Notes under the pieces: model-generated | What the model was told of the DNA's origin: nothing | Databases searched by the model: none | The model's input: only the letters and a program-made list of their open reading frames with translations | Assembly (NCBI GenBank): GCA_017430325.1 | Contig: JAFRNE010000016.1 | Coordinates: 1-34,832, forward strand | Length of the DNA stretch: 34,832 bases | Direction of reading: 5' to 3' | Source: Eubacterium sp. | Lineage (GTDB): Bacteria > Bacillota > Clostridia > Lachnospirales > Lachnospiraceae | Program-made: the position numbers and the translations under genes | Shown: positions 16,061 to 22,920 of the stretch, one piece after another | Layout: every line of letters begins with the position of its first letter | How positions within the stretch are numbered: position 1 is the first letter of the stretch

Positions 16061-17554
16061 TCAATTTATTAATTCTCTGAGCTCATCCATATAGTCCTCG
16101 TAAATCTGCAGCTCTCCGTCATCATACAGTACATTATCGCCGAAATAGTCATACAGCTTTTCATTAATACCATCAACAACCACCGATAACATGTGGCCTT
16201 CCTCTCTGACGAAGCCAAGCTCACCACCGTCCAATACAGCACTTATAACACGCTTTTCCAGATCAGTAAGCTGCAGAGTATCAGTCGGATCATTATTTTC
16301 CACCGATTCCGTATATGTCTCTATTTTCAAATCGTCCGGGTTAGGTTTATCATCAGATCCATTATTTTCATTAAGCTCACATGTTTCAGATATCTCTATT
16401 TCATGCCCGGCTTTAACCTCAGATCTAACTTCACCCTCAAGCTCATCTTCAACGATAAGTTTATCTCTTATTACTGCTGAACTCTCACGGATCGCATCAA
16501 GTCTCGAGAAGTCTATCCTGACTCTTCTTTCTTCAAGCAGTTTCTTCTCTGTAAAATACGCTTGGCACTCTTCATCGATAAGCTTCTTCATCCAGACACT
16601 GGTGTTACTATTTTGATCCTTTCCTGAAAAAGAAGCATAAACCGCTCTGATAAAGCTCCTCATCAGCTCCACAGACTTATCGGAAAAGCTCATTCTTTTG
16701 ACCGACCAGTTAGTGCCCCCGTAGAAGCTTCTTACATGATTCAAGTCATAGCTAAACTCTTCCCCTTTGGGCTCTATATTGACAACCGCTCCGTTAAATA
16801 ACAAATACGGCCACCTTGATGGCTTTCCGCACAGCTCCTCCAGAAAGCTCTTCTTTCTCTTTTTCTTTGAATATGCCTGCACCTTATCAAAGCATCTGCA
16901 CATCACTACAGCGAGTACATCCCTATCATCCAGAAGAGCTCTTTCCGGCCATTTTGCCACTTCAAGCATCGTTTGAAACCTGCTGATACACTGCTGTTCA
17001 TCACTCATCCCCATAAGAGCCATAATATTTCTGTCGTCTCTAAATAAATCGCTATTTTTGATAAGCTCCTGTGGCAGTTCATTATAAATAACGTAGTCTA
17101 TGATCATCTTCTCAATGGTCGGTATCTCGCTTCCGTGCCTTCTCTGAAGCTCACGGAGCTTTTCGTACCCATCCATAGTATTTGCAGTTCCGATGCCACT
17201 GAGAAGCTCATACATATAGACCTCGGCAAAGGAACCTCCCGGCGTATCTTCGCCTTTTTTATAACCGGTCCTCCAGCCAAAATACCCCCTCAGCTCGATA
17301 TCGCTGAAGCTGTCATAGGCCGGCTTGTGTCTGCTGACCTTTTTGTCATATCTGAAATCGTCCTCATACTCTGCCATCAGCCTTGCAGCCTTCACAAAGC
17401 TCTGATTCCTTGTGATTCCAAGCCTGATGTCCTGCTTCTGGATATCTCTGACGGCTTTTATCTGCTCAGGGATAGGATATCCATACCTCGGCTTTATCGG
17501 CTGATCGTGGTAGACTTCGTTATATAATTTTCCTCTTTCATAAAGAAATCTCAT
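16061..17554 (-). CDS. sngA: TerB-domain protein, Shango-type SngA
   Basis: A 497-residue soluble protein. Around residues 83-105 the segment DIELRGYFGWRTGYKKG is typical of the TerB N-terminal domain (TerB_N), and the region to about 320 fits its continuation. From about 340 the segment RRVRIDFSRLDAIRES begins a TerB_C-like domain that ends IYEDYMDELRELIN, broken by a low-complexity acidic linker at roughly 375-430. The core TerB metal-binding helical domain is not obvious. AGGGG precedes the ATG. It is the first gene of a three-gene unit with a BREX-type ATPase and an Lhr-like helicase, the composition described for Shango, where this component is called SngA. Precise role unknown. Confidence 0.82.
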   Translation of the reverse strand: MRFLYERGKLYNEVYHDQPIKPRYGYPIPEQIKAVRDIQKQDIRLGITRNQSFVKAARLMAEYEDDFRYDKKVSRHKPAYDSFSDIELRGYFGWRTGYKKGEDTPGGSFAEVYMYELLSGIGTANTMDGYEKLRELQRRHGSEIPTIEKMIIDYVIYNELPQELIKNSDLFRDDRNIMALMGMSDEQQCISRFQTMLEVAKWPERALLDDRDVLAVVMCRCFDKVQAYSKKKRKKSFLEELCGKPSRWPYLLFNGAVVNIEPKGEEFSYDLNHVRSFYGGTNWSVKRMSFSDKSVELMRSFIRAVYASFSGKDQNSNTSVWMKKLIDEECQAYFTEKKLLEERRVRIDFSRLDAIRESSAVIRDKLIVEDELEGEVRSEVKAGHEIEISETCELNENNGSDDKPNPDDLKIETYTESVENNDPTDTLQLTDLEKRVISAVLDGGELGFVREEGHMLSVVVDGINEKLYDYFGDNVLYDDGELQIYEDYMDELRELIN

Positions 17555-17616
17555 GGTCCATCCCCTGAAAATCGCATTAATTCATAACATCCACAGGTTA
17601 CAATATTAACATGCCA

Positions 17617-17645
17617 ATTATACCACAAACCAAACATATGTTCAA
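17617..17645 (-). promoter_or_regulatory. Promoter of the Shango-like operon
   Basis: On the minus strand TTGAAC (17640-17645), 17 bases, TATAAT (17617-17622), preceded by TG (extended -10). The start point would be near 17610. A perfect palindrome AACATATGTT (17633-17642) overlaps the -35 box and could be an operator. A GTGATCAC palindrome lies further upstream. Confidence 0.75.
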
Positions 17646-17731
17646 TATACTATTACGTGATCACAGCCACTGAAATCACAAAAATACAGCCTCAACCACA
17701 ACCAGTCAATGATCTTCTTTTCATAAAAAAA

Positions 17732-17758
17732 CTCCCGGGGTCCAACTGATCCCGGGAG
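17732..17758 (-). terminator. Intrinsic terminator after the aldo/keto reductase gene
   Basis: CTCCCGGG and CCCGGGAG form a perfect 8-bp GC-rich stem with an 11-base loop, followed on the minus strand by seven Ts. It lies about 20 bases past the reductase stop and insulates the Shango-like operon from upstream transcription. Confidence 0.9.
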
Positions 17759-17778
17759 GTAAAACTTCATATGTAATT

Positions 17779-18897
17779 CTAATCCAGCATCTCTGAAGCT
17801 TCCTTCAGCAATTCAATTATAGGAAGATGCTGTGGACATACGCCCTCACACTGACCGCAGGCTATGCAGTCTGCCGCTTTACCGCCGCGTGAAGCAACTC
17901 CTCTATAGAAGTTCTTTGCACGCCAGTCATCCGGATAACGACGAAGTGTATTTACGGTTCTGAAAATGTCCGGAATGCTTATCTGCATCGGGCAGCCAGG
18001 TGTACAGTATTTGCAGGCTGTACAGCCAATCTGAGGGATGGAGAGGATATCCGATGTTACATCGTTTATCGCACGCATCTCCTCTTCATTTACAGGCTCG
18101 AAGTTCGTAAATGTACTTATATTGTCATCCATCTGCTCCTCGTTTGACATCCCTGAAAGTATAGTCATAACTCCAGGAAGAGAACCAACAAATCTGAGCG
18201 CCCATGAAGCGATGGACTTATCAGGTCTTACAGCCTTAAATATCTCCTGCTGCTTTGGCGAGAGATTTGCAAGCATACCGCCTCTTACCGGCTCCATAAT
18301 GATCATAGGTATATTTCTCTCGAGAAGAATATCATATAGCGCCTTGGATCTTACAACCGGATTGGTCATATCAAAATAGTTTAACTGGATCTGGACGAAT
18401 TCTGTCTCCGGATGCTTGTCGAGTATTTCTGCAAGAAGCTCCGGACTGCCATGGTAAGAGAAGCCAAGATGCTTTATCTTACCCTCTTCCTTCATCTTCA
18501 TACCCCAGGCGAAGCAGTCGTATTTCTCATAGGTGTCATAGTTCGAGCCATCCTCGATAGAATGAAGAAGATAATAATCGAAATATTCAACCCCCGCACG
18601 TTCACACTGCTCATTAAATATCCTGTCGATGTCACTCTCCTGCCTGATCTCCCATGCAGGAAGCTTAGTTGCGATCATGAAGCTGTCACGCGGATATCTC
18701 TTAACAAGAGCCTCTCTCGCAGCAACCTCCGATCTTCCGCCATGATAAACGTAGGCCGTATCAAAGTAATTCATCCCCGCAGACATATACTTATCAACCA
18801 TACGTTTTACATGCTCAATATCAATAGCTCCTTCCTTCTCCGGAAGTCTCATCAGACCAAAGCCAAGCTTCGGCATCTTACTTAAATCAATACTCAT
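17779..18897 (-). CDS. Aldo/keto reductase with C-terminal [4Fe-4S] ferredoxin domain
   Basis: A 372-residue oxidoreductase. The N-terminal ~270 residues are an aldo/keto reductase barrel with the tetrad recognisable as Asp and Tyr in YFDTAYVYHGG, Lys in ATKLP and His in LLHSIED. The C-terminal ~90 residues carry two cysteine clusters, CTACKYCTPGCPM and CIACGQCEGVCPQHL, expected to bind two [4Fe-4S] clusters. This fused type is common in strict anaerobes and probably couples NAD(P)H or ferredoxin electrons to an aldehyde or ketone; the substrate is unknown. GGGAGG lies six bases before the ATG. It has its own promoter (18971-18979) and terminator (17732-17758), so it is likely monocistronic. 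Confidence 0.92.
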   Translation of the reverse strand: MSIDLSKMPKLGFGLMRLPEKEGAIDIEHVKRMVDKYMSAGMNYFDTAYVYHGGRSEVAAREALVKRYPRDSFMIATKLPAWEIRQESDIDRIFNEQCERAGVEYFDYYLLHSIEDGSNYDTYEKYDCFAWGMKMKEEGKIKHLGFSYHGSPELLAEILDKHPETEFVQIQLNYFDMTNPVVRSKALYDILLERNIPMIIMEPVRGGMLANLSPKQQEIFKAVRPDKSIASWALRFVGSLPGVMTILSGMSNEEQMDDNISTFTNFEPVNEEEMRAINDVTSDILSIPQIGCTACKYCTPGCPMQISIPDIFRTVNTLRRYPDDWRAKNFYRGVASRGGKAADCIACGQCEGVCPQHLPIIELLKEASEMLD

Positions 18898-18970
18898 TAG
18901 ACACCTCCCAATTACGTGTTACTTATCATTATGCTTTGACTTTTGATGAAGAAAATACTACACCATTTCT

Positions 18971-18979
18971 ATTATAACA
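18971..18979 (-). promoter_or_regulatory. Extended -10 promoter of the aldo/keto reductase gene
   Basis: TGTTATAAT on the minus strand has a perfect TATAAT (18971-18976) with upstream TG. The -35 region is weak (TACAAT). The position is about 75 bases before the start codon. Confidence 0.55.
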
Positions 18980-19063
18980 TTTTTATTTTCCCAATTGTAT
19001 ATTTCAGTATTATTTTTATTAAAAATATGTCTTTTTTTCATAACCACTCTCCCGCAGATTATT

Positions 19064-19129
19064 CAGCCGCGATACGCACATACCGCCCAGCTGCTATACA
19101 CACAGACCGCTCACCGCGACATACACAGA
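19064..19129. repeat. Degenerate ~23-base triple repeat
   Basis: Three imperfect units, at 19107-19129, 19083-19106 and 19064-19082, share the pattern CCGC followed by ATACACA or a variant and then AGA. They are GC-richer than the surroundings. No function is evident. Confidence 0.4.
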
Positions 19130-19156
19130 TTGCCCTTCGACCTTGAAACATAAAAA

Positions 19157-19184
19157 TACCCCGACAGCCGAAACTGTCGGGGTA
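19157..19184 (-). terminator. Intrinsic terminator of pckA
   Basis: TACCCCGACAG and CTGTCGGGGTA form a perfect 11-bp stem with a 6-base loop, followed on the minus strand by a run of Ts. It starts about 20 bases after the pckA stop codon. Confidence 0.93.
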
Positions 19185-19205
19185 GAATTATCTATTAAAC
19201 AAATC

Positions 19206-20819
19206 TTACAGCTGTGGACCTGCAGCAACAAGTGCCTTACCAGCTTCATTTGTCTCATACTTCTTGAAGTTCTTGATGAATCTCTCAGCAAGATCCTTAG
19301 CCTTAGCTTCCCACTCAGAAGCGTCAGCGTATGTATCTCTAGGATCAAGGATCTCTGTTGATACTCCAGGAAGCTCTGTTGGAACCTCGAAATCAAAGTA
19401 AGGAATCTTCTTTGTAGGAGCGTTCTTGATATCTCCGTTAAGGATTGCATCAATGATTCCACGTGTATCAGGGATAGAGATTCTCTTTCCTGTTCCGTTC
19501 CATCCTGTATTTACGAGATAAGCCTTAGCTCCGCTCTTCTCCATCTTCTTAACGAGCTCTTCGCCGTACTTTGTTGGGTGAAGCTCAAGGAATGCCTGAC
19601 CAAAGCAAGCTGAGAATGTAGGTGTTGGCTCTGTGATTCCTCTCTCTGTACCAGCAAGCTTAGCTGTGAAACCTGAAAGGAAATAGTACTGTGTCTGCTC
19701 AGGTGTAAGGATAGATACTGGAGGAAGTACTCCGAATGCATCAGCTGAAAGGAAGATTACGTTCTCAGCTGCAGGGCCTGAAGAAACAACGTTTACATTC
19801 TTAGCGATCTTCTCGATGTGATCGATAGGATAAGAAACACGTGTATTCTCTGTAACGCTCTTATCATCGAAATCAATCTTTCCATCAGCATCTACTGTAA
19901 CGTTCTCAAGAAGAGCATTTCTCTTGATAGCATTGTAGATGTCAGGCTCATGCTCCTTAGAAAGACCGATAACCTTAGCATAGCATCCACCCTCAAGGTT
20001 GAATACGCCATTGTCATCCCAGCCGTGCTCGTCATCACCGATGAGGAGTCTCTTAGGATCTGTAGAAAGTGTTGTCTTACCTGTTCCTGAAAGACCGAAG
20101 AAGATTGCTGTGTGCTTTCCTTCCATATCTGTATTTGCAGAGCAGTGCATTGAAGCCATACCCTGAAGTGGGAGGAAGTAGTTCTGCATAGAGAACATAC
20201 CCTTCTTCATCTCTCCGCCGTACCATGTGTTAAGGATAACCTGCTCACGGCTTGAAACGTTGAAGAGAACTGCTGTCTCAGAGTTAAGTCCGAGTTCCTT
20301 ATAATTATCGACCTTAGCCTTTGAAGCTGTGTAAACCACGAAGTTTGGCTCGAAGCTAGCAAGCTCCTCATCTGTAGGAACGATGAACATATTCTTTACG
20401 AAATGTGCCTGCCAAGCAACTTCCATGATGAAACGAACTGCCATTCTTGTATCAGCATTAGCACCGCAGAATGCATCTACAACATAAAGCTTCTTGCCAG
20501 AAAGTTCCTTTACTGCAAGCTCCTTACATGTATCCCATGCTTCCTGTGATGCTGGATGGTTGTCATTTGGATATTCAGGTGTTGTCCACCAAACTGTATC
20601 CTTAGACTTCTCATCCATAACGATGAATTTATCTTTAGGAGAACGTCCTGTGTAAATTCCTGTCATAACATTTACAGCGCCAAGCTCTGTAAGAACGCCC
20701 TTGTCAAAACCTTCAAGAGATGGATCCATCTCATCCTCAAAAAGCTTCTCGTAAGATGGGTTGTAAATGATTTCCTGTACATCTGTGATGCCATACTTGC
20801 TTAAATCGATTGCTGCCAT
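19206..20819 (-). CDS. pckA: Phosphoenolpyruvate carboxykinase (ATP)
   Basis: A 537-residue cytoplasmic enzyme of normal family length that interconverts oxaloacetate plus ATP with PEP, CO2 and ADP. The kinase P-loop [11 protein letters not shown] is present near residue 250. [11 protein letters not shown] near 58 and the metal-binding [12 protein letters not shown] segment are characteristic of the ATP-dependent form. In rumen and gut anaerobes the enzyme often works in the carboxylating direction towards succinate, but direction cannot be read here. GAGG lies eight bases before the ATG. It has a consensus promoter and a strong terminator, and its codon use looks more biased than the neighbours, consistent with high expression. 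Confidence 0.97.
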   Translation of the reverse strand: MAAIDLSKYGITDVQEIIYNPSYEKLFEDEMDPSLEGFDKGVLTELGAVNVMTGIYTGRSPKDKFIVMDEKSKDTVWWTTPEYPNDNHPASQEAWDTCKELAVKELSGKKLYVVDAFCGANADTRMAVRFIMEVAWQAHFVKNMFIVPTDEELASFEPNFVVYTASKAKVDNYKELGLNSETAVLFNVSSREQVILNTWYGGEMKKGMFSMQNYFLPLQGMASMHCSANTDMEGKHTAIFFGLSGTGKTTLSTDPKRLLIGDDEHGWDDNGVFNLEGGCYAKVIGLSKEHEPDIYNAIKRNALLENVTVDADGKIDFDDKSVTENTRVSYPIDHIEKIAKNVNVVSSGPAAENVIFLSADAFGVLPPVSILTPEQTQYYFLSGFTAKLAGTERGITEPTPTFSACFGQAFLELHPTKYGEELVKKMEKSGAKAYLVNTGWNGTGKRISIPDTRGIIDAILNGDIKNAPTKKIPYFDFEVPTELPGVSTEILDPRDTYADASEWEAKAKDLAERFIKNFKKYETNEAGKALVAAGPQL

Positions 20820-20878
20820 TTTCTGTACCTCTTTCTTAAAAATTTATTTTCAGCCTGTGGTATTTTTTAATACAACAA

Positions 20879-20924
20879 AAGGCTATGTTTCCAGCTAAAG
20901 ATTATAGCCGAAAGACATAGCCTT
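20879..20924. promoter_or_regulatory. Inverted repeat centred on the pckA -10 box
   Basis: AAGGCTATGT (20879-20888) and ACATAGCCTT (20915-20924) are perfect 10-bp arms whose centre is 20901.5, within the pckA -10 hexamer. With transcription starting near 20894 the upstream arm is not transcribed, so an RNA hairpin cannot form; a DNA operator is the better reading. Confidence 0.6.
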
Positions 20925-20929
20925 GTCAA
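20901..20929 (-). promoter_or_regulatory. Consensus sigma-70 promoter of pckA
   Basis: On the minus strand TTGACA (20924-20929), exactly 17 bases, TATAAT (20901-20906): a full consensus match. The start point would be near 20894, with a leader of about 75 bases. Confidence 0.9.
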
Positions 20930-20999
20930 ATTATATTTGTTAGTCTTTTCTAACGAAAATCAACAAACTTTTTCTATTTATGCTGAAATATATTTACCA

Positions 21000-21131
21000 T
21001 GCTGCGGCAGCCGGACGCTTCGAAATAAGATTCTCTCTGTTTGCTGCATTTTCCTTAATTCGATGACCTTCCTTGCCGAAGTTTTTATCTTCAGCTTTAA
21101 GGGTTTCTCCTACTGAACCTATTTAACCATT
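21000..21131 (-). pseudogene. Possible small frameshifted ORF
   Basis: On the minus strand a frame ending at a TAA (21000 side) encodes ETLKAEDKNFGKEGH and continues RIKENAANRENLISKRPAAAAW. It has no usable start codon in frame. An ATG shortly upstream (about 21131), preceded by AGGTG, is out of phase by one base and stops after three codons. A TTGCTA, 17 bases, TATATA promoter lies just before. This could be a small gene broken by a one-base frameshift, a sequencing error, or part of a structured RNA (GCTGAAG pairs with CTTCGGC). Chance is not excluded for a frame this short. Confidence 0.25.
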
Positions 21132-21182
21132 ATCACCTATATAAAGTTATATCAGAGACATAGCAACAAAAAAGCAACAAAA

Positions 21183-21218
21183 AAACAGCAGTTTTTTTTT
21201 CGAAAAAAACTGCTGTTT
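21183..21218 (-). terminator. Strong intrinsic terminator
   Basis: An AAACAGCAGTTTTTTT arm and its complement form a ~16-bp stem with a small loop. On the minus strand it is followed by TTTTTTTG and a further T-run; the plus strand also has a T-rich stretch, so it may work both ways. It ends the transcript containing the pseudoknot region. Confidence 0.85.
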
Positions 21219-21423
21219 GAAAGATTTTTTTATCACCCAGGATCCAAATTCTAACACCGGTATTCATATAAACCCTTTTATCCGGCTTCCTCGTACCACC
21301 ACAGGGAACCGGAATCGCCATTCTGATGGTTCCCAACCCACCAGAATGATTTTAACCTTCATCATTTTTCACTATGTTTTTTGGTGTCAGCTCCCTAAAG
21401 ATCCCGGGTGCCTTTAAACTTTA
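21219..21423 (-). ncRNA. Candidate structured RNA with H-type pseudoknot
   Basis: Between the DUF6935 stop and a strong terminator, minus-strand RNA can form two crossing perfect 7-bp helices. Stem 1 pairs 21342-21348 with 21319-21325 (CATTCTG/CAGAATG). Stem 2 pairs 21328-21334, within the stem 1 loop, with 21304-21310 (GGGAACC/GGTTCCC). Loops are 7, 2 and 8 bases, the geometry of a classical H-type pseudoknot. Other short complementary pieces flank it. It could be a 3'-UTR element, an independent small RNA, or a riboswitch-like leader with the terminator as expression platform. I do not recognise a family; tmRNA, SRP RNA and RNase P landmarks are missing. Confidence 0.4.
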
Positions 21424-22047
21424 TTAAGCCCAAGGGTTTGCGCTCTCCGGCCGTCTGATATCAGACAGTATGAACTGCTCCCAAAGGCACCATTTGCCGT
21501 CCTTAAGCTGTCTCAGCTGTATAGCTCTCGGACTGTCTGCACCGCCTGACTGAACGAAAAGCTTTGCATAGCCCTGATCCTGATATGAATAAGGATTCTC
21601 ACTTACTGTTATCGTATATGGAGCTGCAGGAGTGTAATCATTCTGCGGAGTTGCTCCCCTGAAATACGAACGTGGAACATAATCCTTACCATCCATAAAT
21701 CTGTCATTTATAAACTGCTTATCCATGCCGCTGAGTGGTCTCGGACCTCTCAGAAAATCAAGCATCGAAAGCGCCATTTCCTTATTTTTCGGATAACACG
21801 CAAGAGCAACTATCGTAAGTGCCGCTGCATCAAAAGGAGTCGTACATGCAGCCTGTGGAAGAGCTCTGAACTCATCCAGACTGTCCGGAAGCTTGCTAAA
21901 CGTAACGTCTACTGCTTTATTTCCGGCCATGTTCTTAATTCCGTTTGTAAGATTCTGTGCACCCTGAACTATATTTCCGGTGTTTCCTGTTCTGCCCTGG
22001 TTAAGGAGTCCACCTGCACCCTTTTTTAAATCATCAAAGAATCCCAT
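21424..22047 (-). CDS. DUF6935 domain protein
   Basis: A 207-residue protein of unknown function with no signal peptide or membrane helix. The N terminus is Gly/Asn-rich (MGFFDDLKKGAGGLLNQGRT). The rest carries segments I associate with DUF6935 of clostridia: LRGPRPLSGMDKQFINDRF, YVPRSYFRGATPQNDYTP, and a final KWCLWEQFILSDIRRP. A perfect GGAGGAGG stands seven bases before the ATG. The downstream region holds a pseudoknot RNA candidate and a terminator. An imperfect inverted repeat (22108-22133) lies upstream. The gene is probably monocistronic. Confidence 0.8.
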   Translation of the reverse strand: MGFFDDLKKGAGGLLNQGRTGNTGNIVQGAQNLTNGIKNMAGNKAVDVTFSKLPDSLDEFRALPQAACTTPFDAAALTIVALACYPKNKEMALSMLDFLRGPRPLSGMDKQFINDRFMDGKDYVPRSYFRGATPQNDYTPAAPYTITVSENPYSYQDQGYAKLFVQSGGADSPRAIQLRQLKDGKWCLWEQFILSDIRRPESANPWA

Positions 22048-22107
22048 AAAATATCCTCCTCCGGGTATTTCTTTCTGTCCGTATCAATTGCTGTCAATAT
22101 ATCACGC

Positions 22108-22133
22108 GGGCGCTTCTATTAATTGAAACGCCC
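22108..22133. promoter_or_regulatory. Inverted repeat upstream of the DUF6935 gene
   Basis: GGGCGCTTC and GAAACGCCC pair at eight of nine positions around an 8-base loop. It follows the lipoprotein gene stop by about 25 bases, so it may be a terminator, but no T-run follows; an operator is also possible. Confidence 0.4.
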
Positions 22134-22159
22134 TCATGTTAAATAATATGCGTTGCTTA

Positions 22160-22744
22160 TTATTCTGCTACAGGAGTTGTTGTCTCAATGCTCTTGATGA
22201 TGAACTGAACATCCTCATCATCAAAGTTGATTGTCTGCTCACCAGCGTTCTTAAGAACTGCAACCTGGAGATGCTCCTCACCCTTCTCGCCTTCAATAAT
22301 TGTGTACTTGTATCCAAGACTGTCACACTCATAACCTGTCCACTTATATCCGGCTGCTTCGAATGGCTCGATGTCTACAGGATTCTCATAATAACTCTTT
22401 GCAGATGCAAATGTTGTTGTTGGTGCATAATAATTGATCTGAATATAGCAATGACCCCAGAGATCATCCTTTGATGTTGCTCCCTTAGCAATCTGAAGCT
22501 GCTTTGGATCCTTTGCTTCAGGATCATCACTCCACATATCGTGTACATCGATTGCAAGCCAGCCTTCAGGAACGCTTACCTTAATAATGCCTGTATCATG
22601 AGGTGTGCCTGTCATCTCTTTCTTTGTATCCTCAGTTTTTCCTGAATCTGACTTCTTGTCATCATCCTTACCACATGCTGTAAGGCAGCAAACGCTGAGT
22701 GCAAGTACAAGCATGATCGCAAAAACTTTCTTCATCTTCTTCAT
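22160..22744 (-). CDS. Putative lipoprotein
   Basis: A 194-residue secreted lipoprotein. The N terminus MKKMKKVFAIMLVLALSVCC is a signal peptide ending in a lipobox LTAC with the lipidated Cys at 24. A polar, charged linker (KDDDKKSDSGKTEDTKKE) and a compact domain of about 145 residues follow. The latter has tandem aromatic segments such as CYIQINYYAP and GYKWTGYECDSLGYKY, unlike any family I can name. The open frame extends 40 codons further, but GGAGGA serves the ATG at 22742-22744. A 9-bp hairpin in the leader ends at the ribosome binding site, and a palindrome lies upstream of the promoter region. Likely role: envelope; substrate unknown. Confidence 0.85.
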   Translation of the reverse strand: MKKMKKVFAIMLVLALSVCCLTACGKDDDKKSDSGKTEDTKKEMTGTPHDTGIIKVSVPEGWLAIDVHDMWSDDPEAKDPKQLQIAKGATSKDDLWGHCYIQINYYAPTTTFASAKSYYENPVDIEPFEAAGYKWTGYECDSLGYKYTIIEGEKGEEHLQVAVLKNAGEQTINFDDEDVQFIIKSIETTTPVAE

Positions 22745-22758
22745 AACCTTTTCTCCTC

Positions 22759-22790
22759 CACTGTAAATAAAGATTTTTTTGTTTACAGTG
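22759..22790 (-). promoter_or_regulatory. Leader hairpin abutting the lipoprotein ribosome binding site
   Basis: CACTGTAAA and TTTACAGTG form a perfect 9-bp stem with a 14-base loop. On the minus strand its last G is also the first base of the GGAGGAG ribosome binding site. It could tune translation or mRNA stability. Confidence 0.5.
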
Positions 22791-22822
22791 AGATAATAGC
22801 ATATAGTTATTTTTGAAAATAC

Positions 22823-22834
22823 GTCCATATGGAC
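22823..22834. promoter_or_regulatory. Perfect 12-bp palindrome, operator candidate
   Basis: GTCCATATGGAC lies about 80 bases upstream of the lipoprotein start, just upstream of a weak extended -10 promoter (TGCTATTAT). An activator site is plausible. Confidence 0.4.
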
Positions 22835-22873
22835 ATATTTTGAAGATTTTTTGATTTTTTTCATAAAATATTA

Positions 22874-22908
22874 AAAGCGCAGAAATTTTTTCTTTGTTTC
22901 TGCGCTTT
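22874..22908 (-). terminator. Intrinsic terminator of the LemA/DUF3137 unit
   Basis: AAAGCGCAGAAA and TTTCTGCGCTTT form a perfect 12-bp stem with an 11-base loop; Ts follow on the minus strand. It begins about a dozen bases after the DUF3137 stop codon. Confidence 0.85.
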
Positions 22909-22920
22909 CAGTGTATTAAA

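Larger units (their letters stand above)
18898..19205. other. Intergenic region between pckA and the aldo/keto reductase
   Basis: This 308-base gap holds the reductase promoter (18971-18979), a degenerate ~23-base triple repeat (19064-19129) and the pckA terminator (19157-19184). A short plus-strand open frame here lacks a ribosome binding site and I do not consider it a gene. Confidence 0.6.
20820..21423. other. 604-base intergenic region
   Basis: No confident protein gene lies here. Reading on the minus strand from the DUF6935 stop: a pseudoknot-forming RNA candidate (21219-21423), an intrinsic terminator (21183-21218), a possible promoter with a small frameshifted reading frame (21000-21175), then the pckA promoter and leader (20820-20929). 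Confidence 0.6.

Noticed and set aside
12306..17554. BREX type 2 system
   Set aside because: The ATPase and helicase resemble BrxD and BrxHI, but PglX, PglY, PglZ and PglW are missing, while a TerB-domain partner is present. Shango fits better.
18943..19146. 67-residue plus-strand reading frame
   Set aside because: No ribosome binding site, low-complexity Arg/Thr-rich end, and it covers the reductase promoter and a degenerate repeat.
20990..21423. tmRNA gene
   Set aside because: A pseudoknot and terminator are present, but I find no tRNA-like ends, no tag frame ending in ALAA and no CCA.
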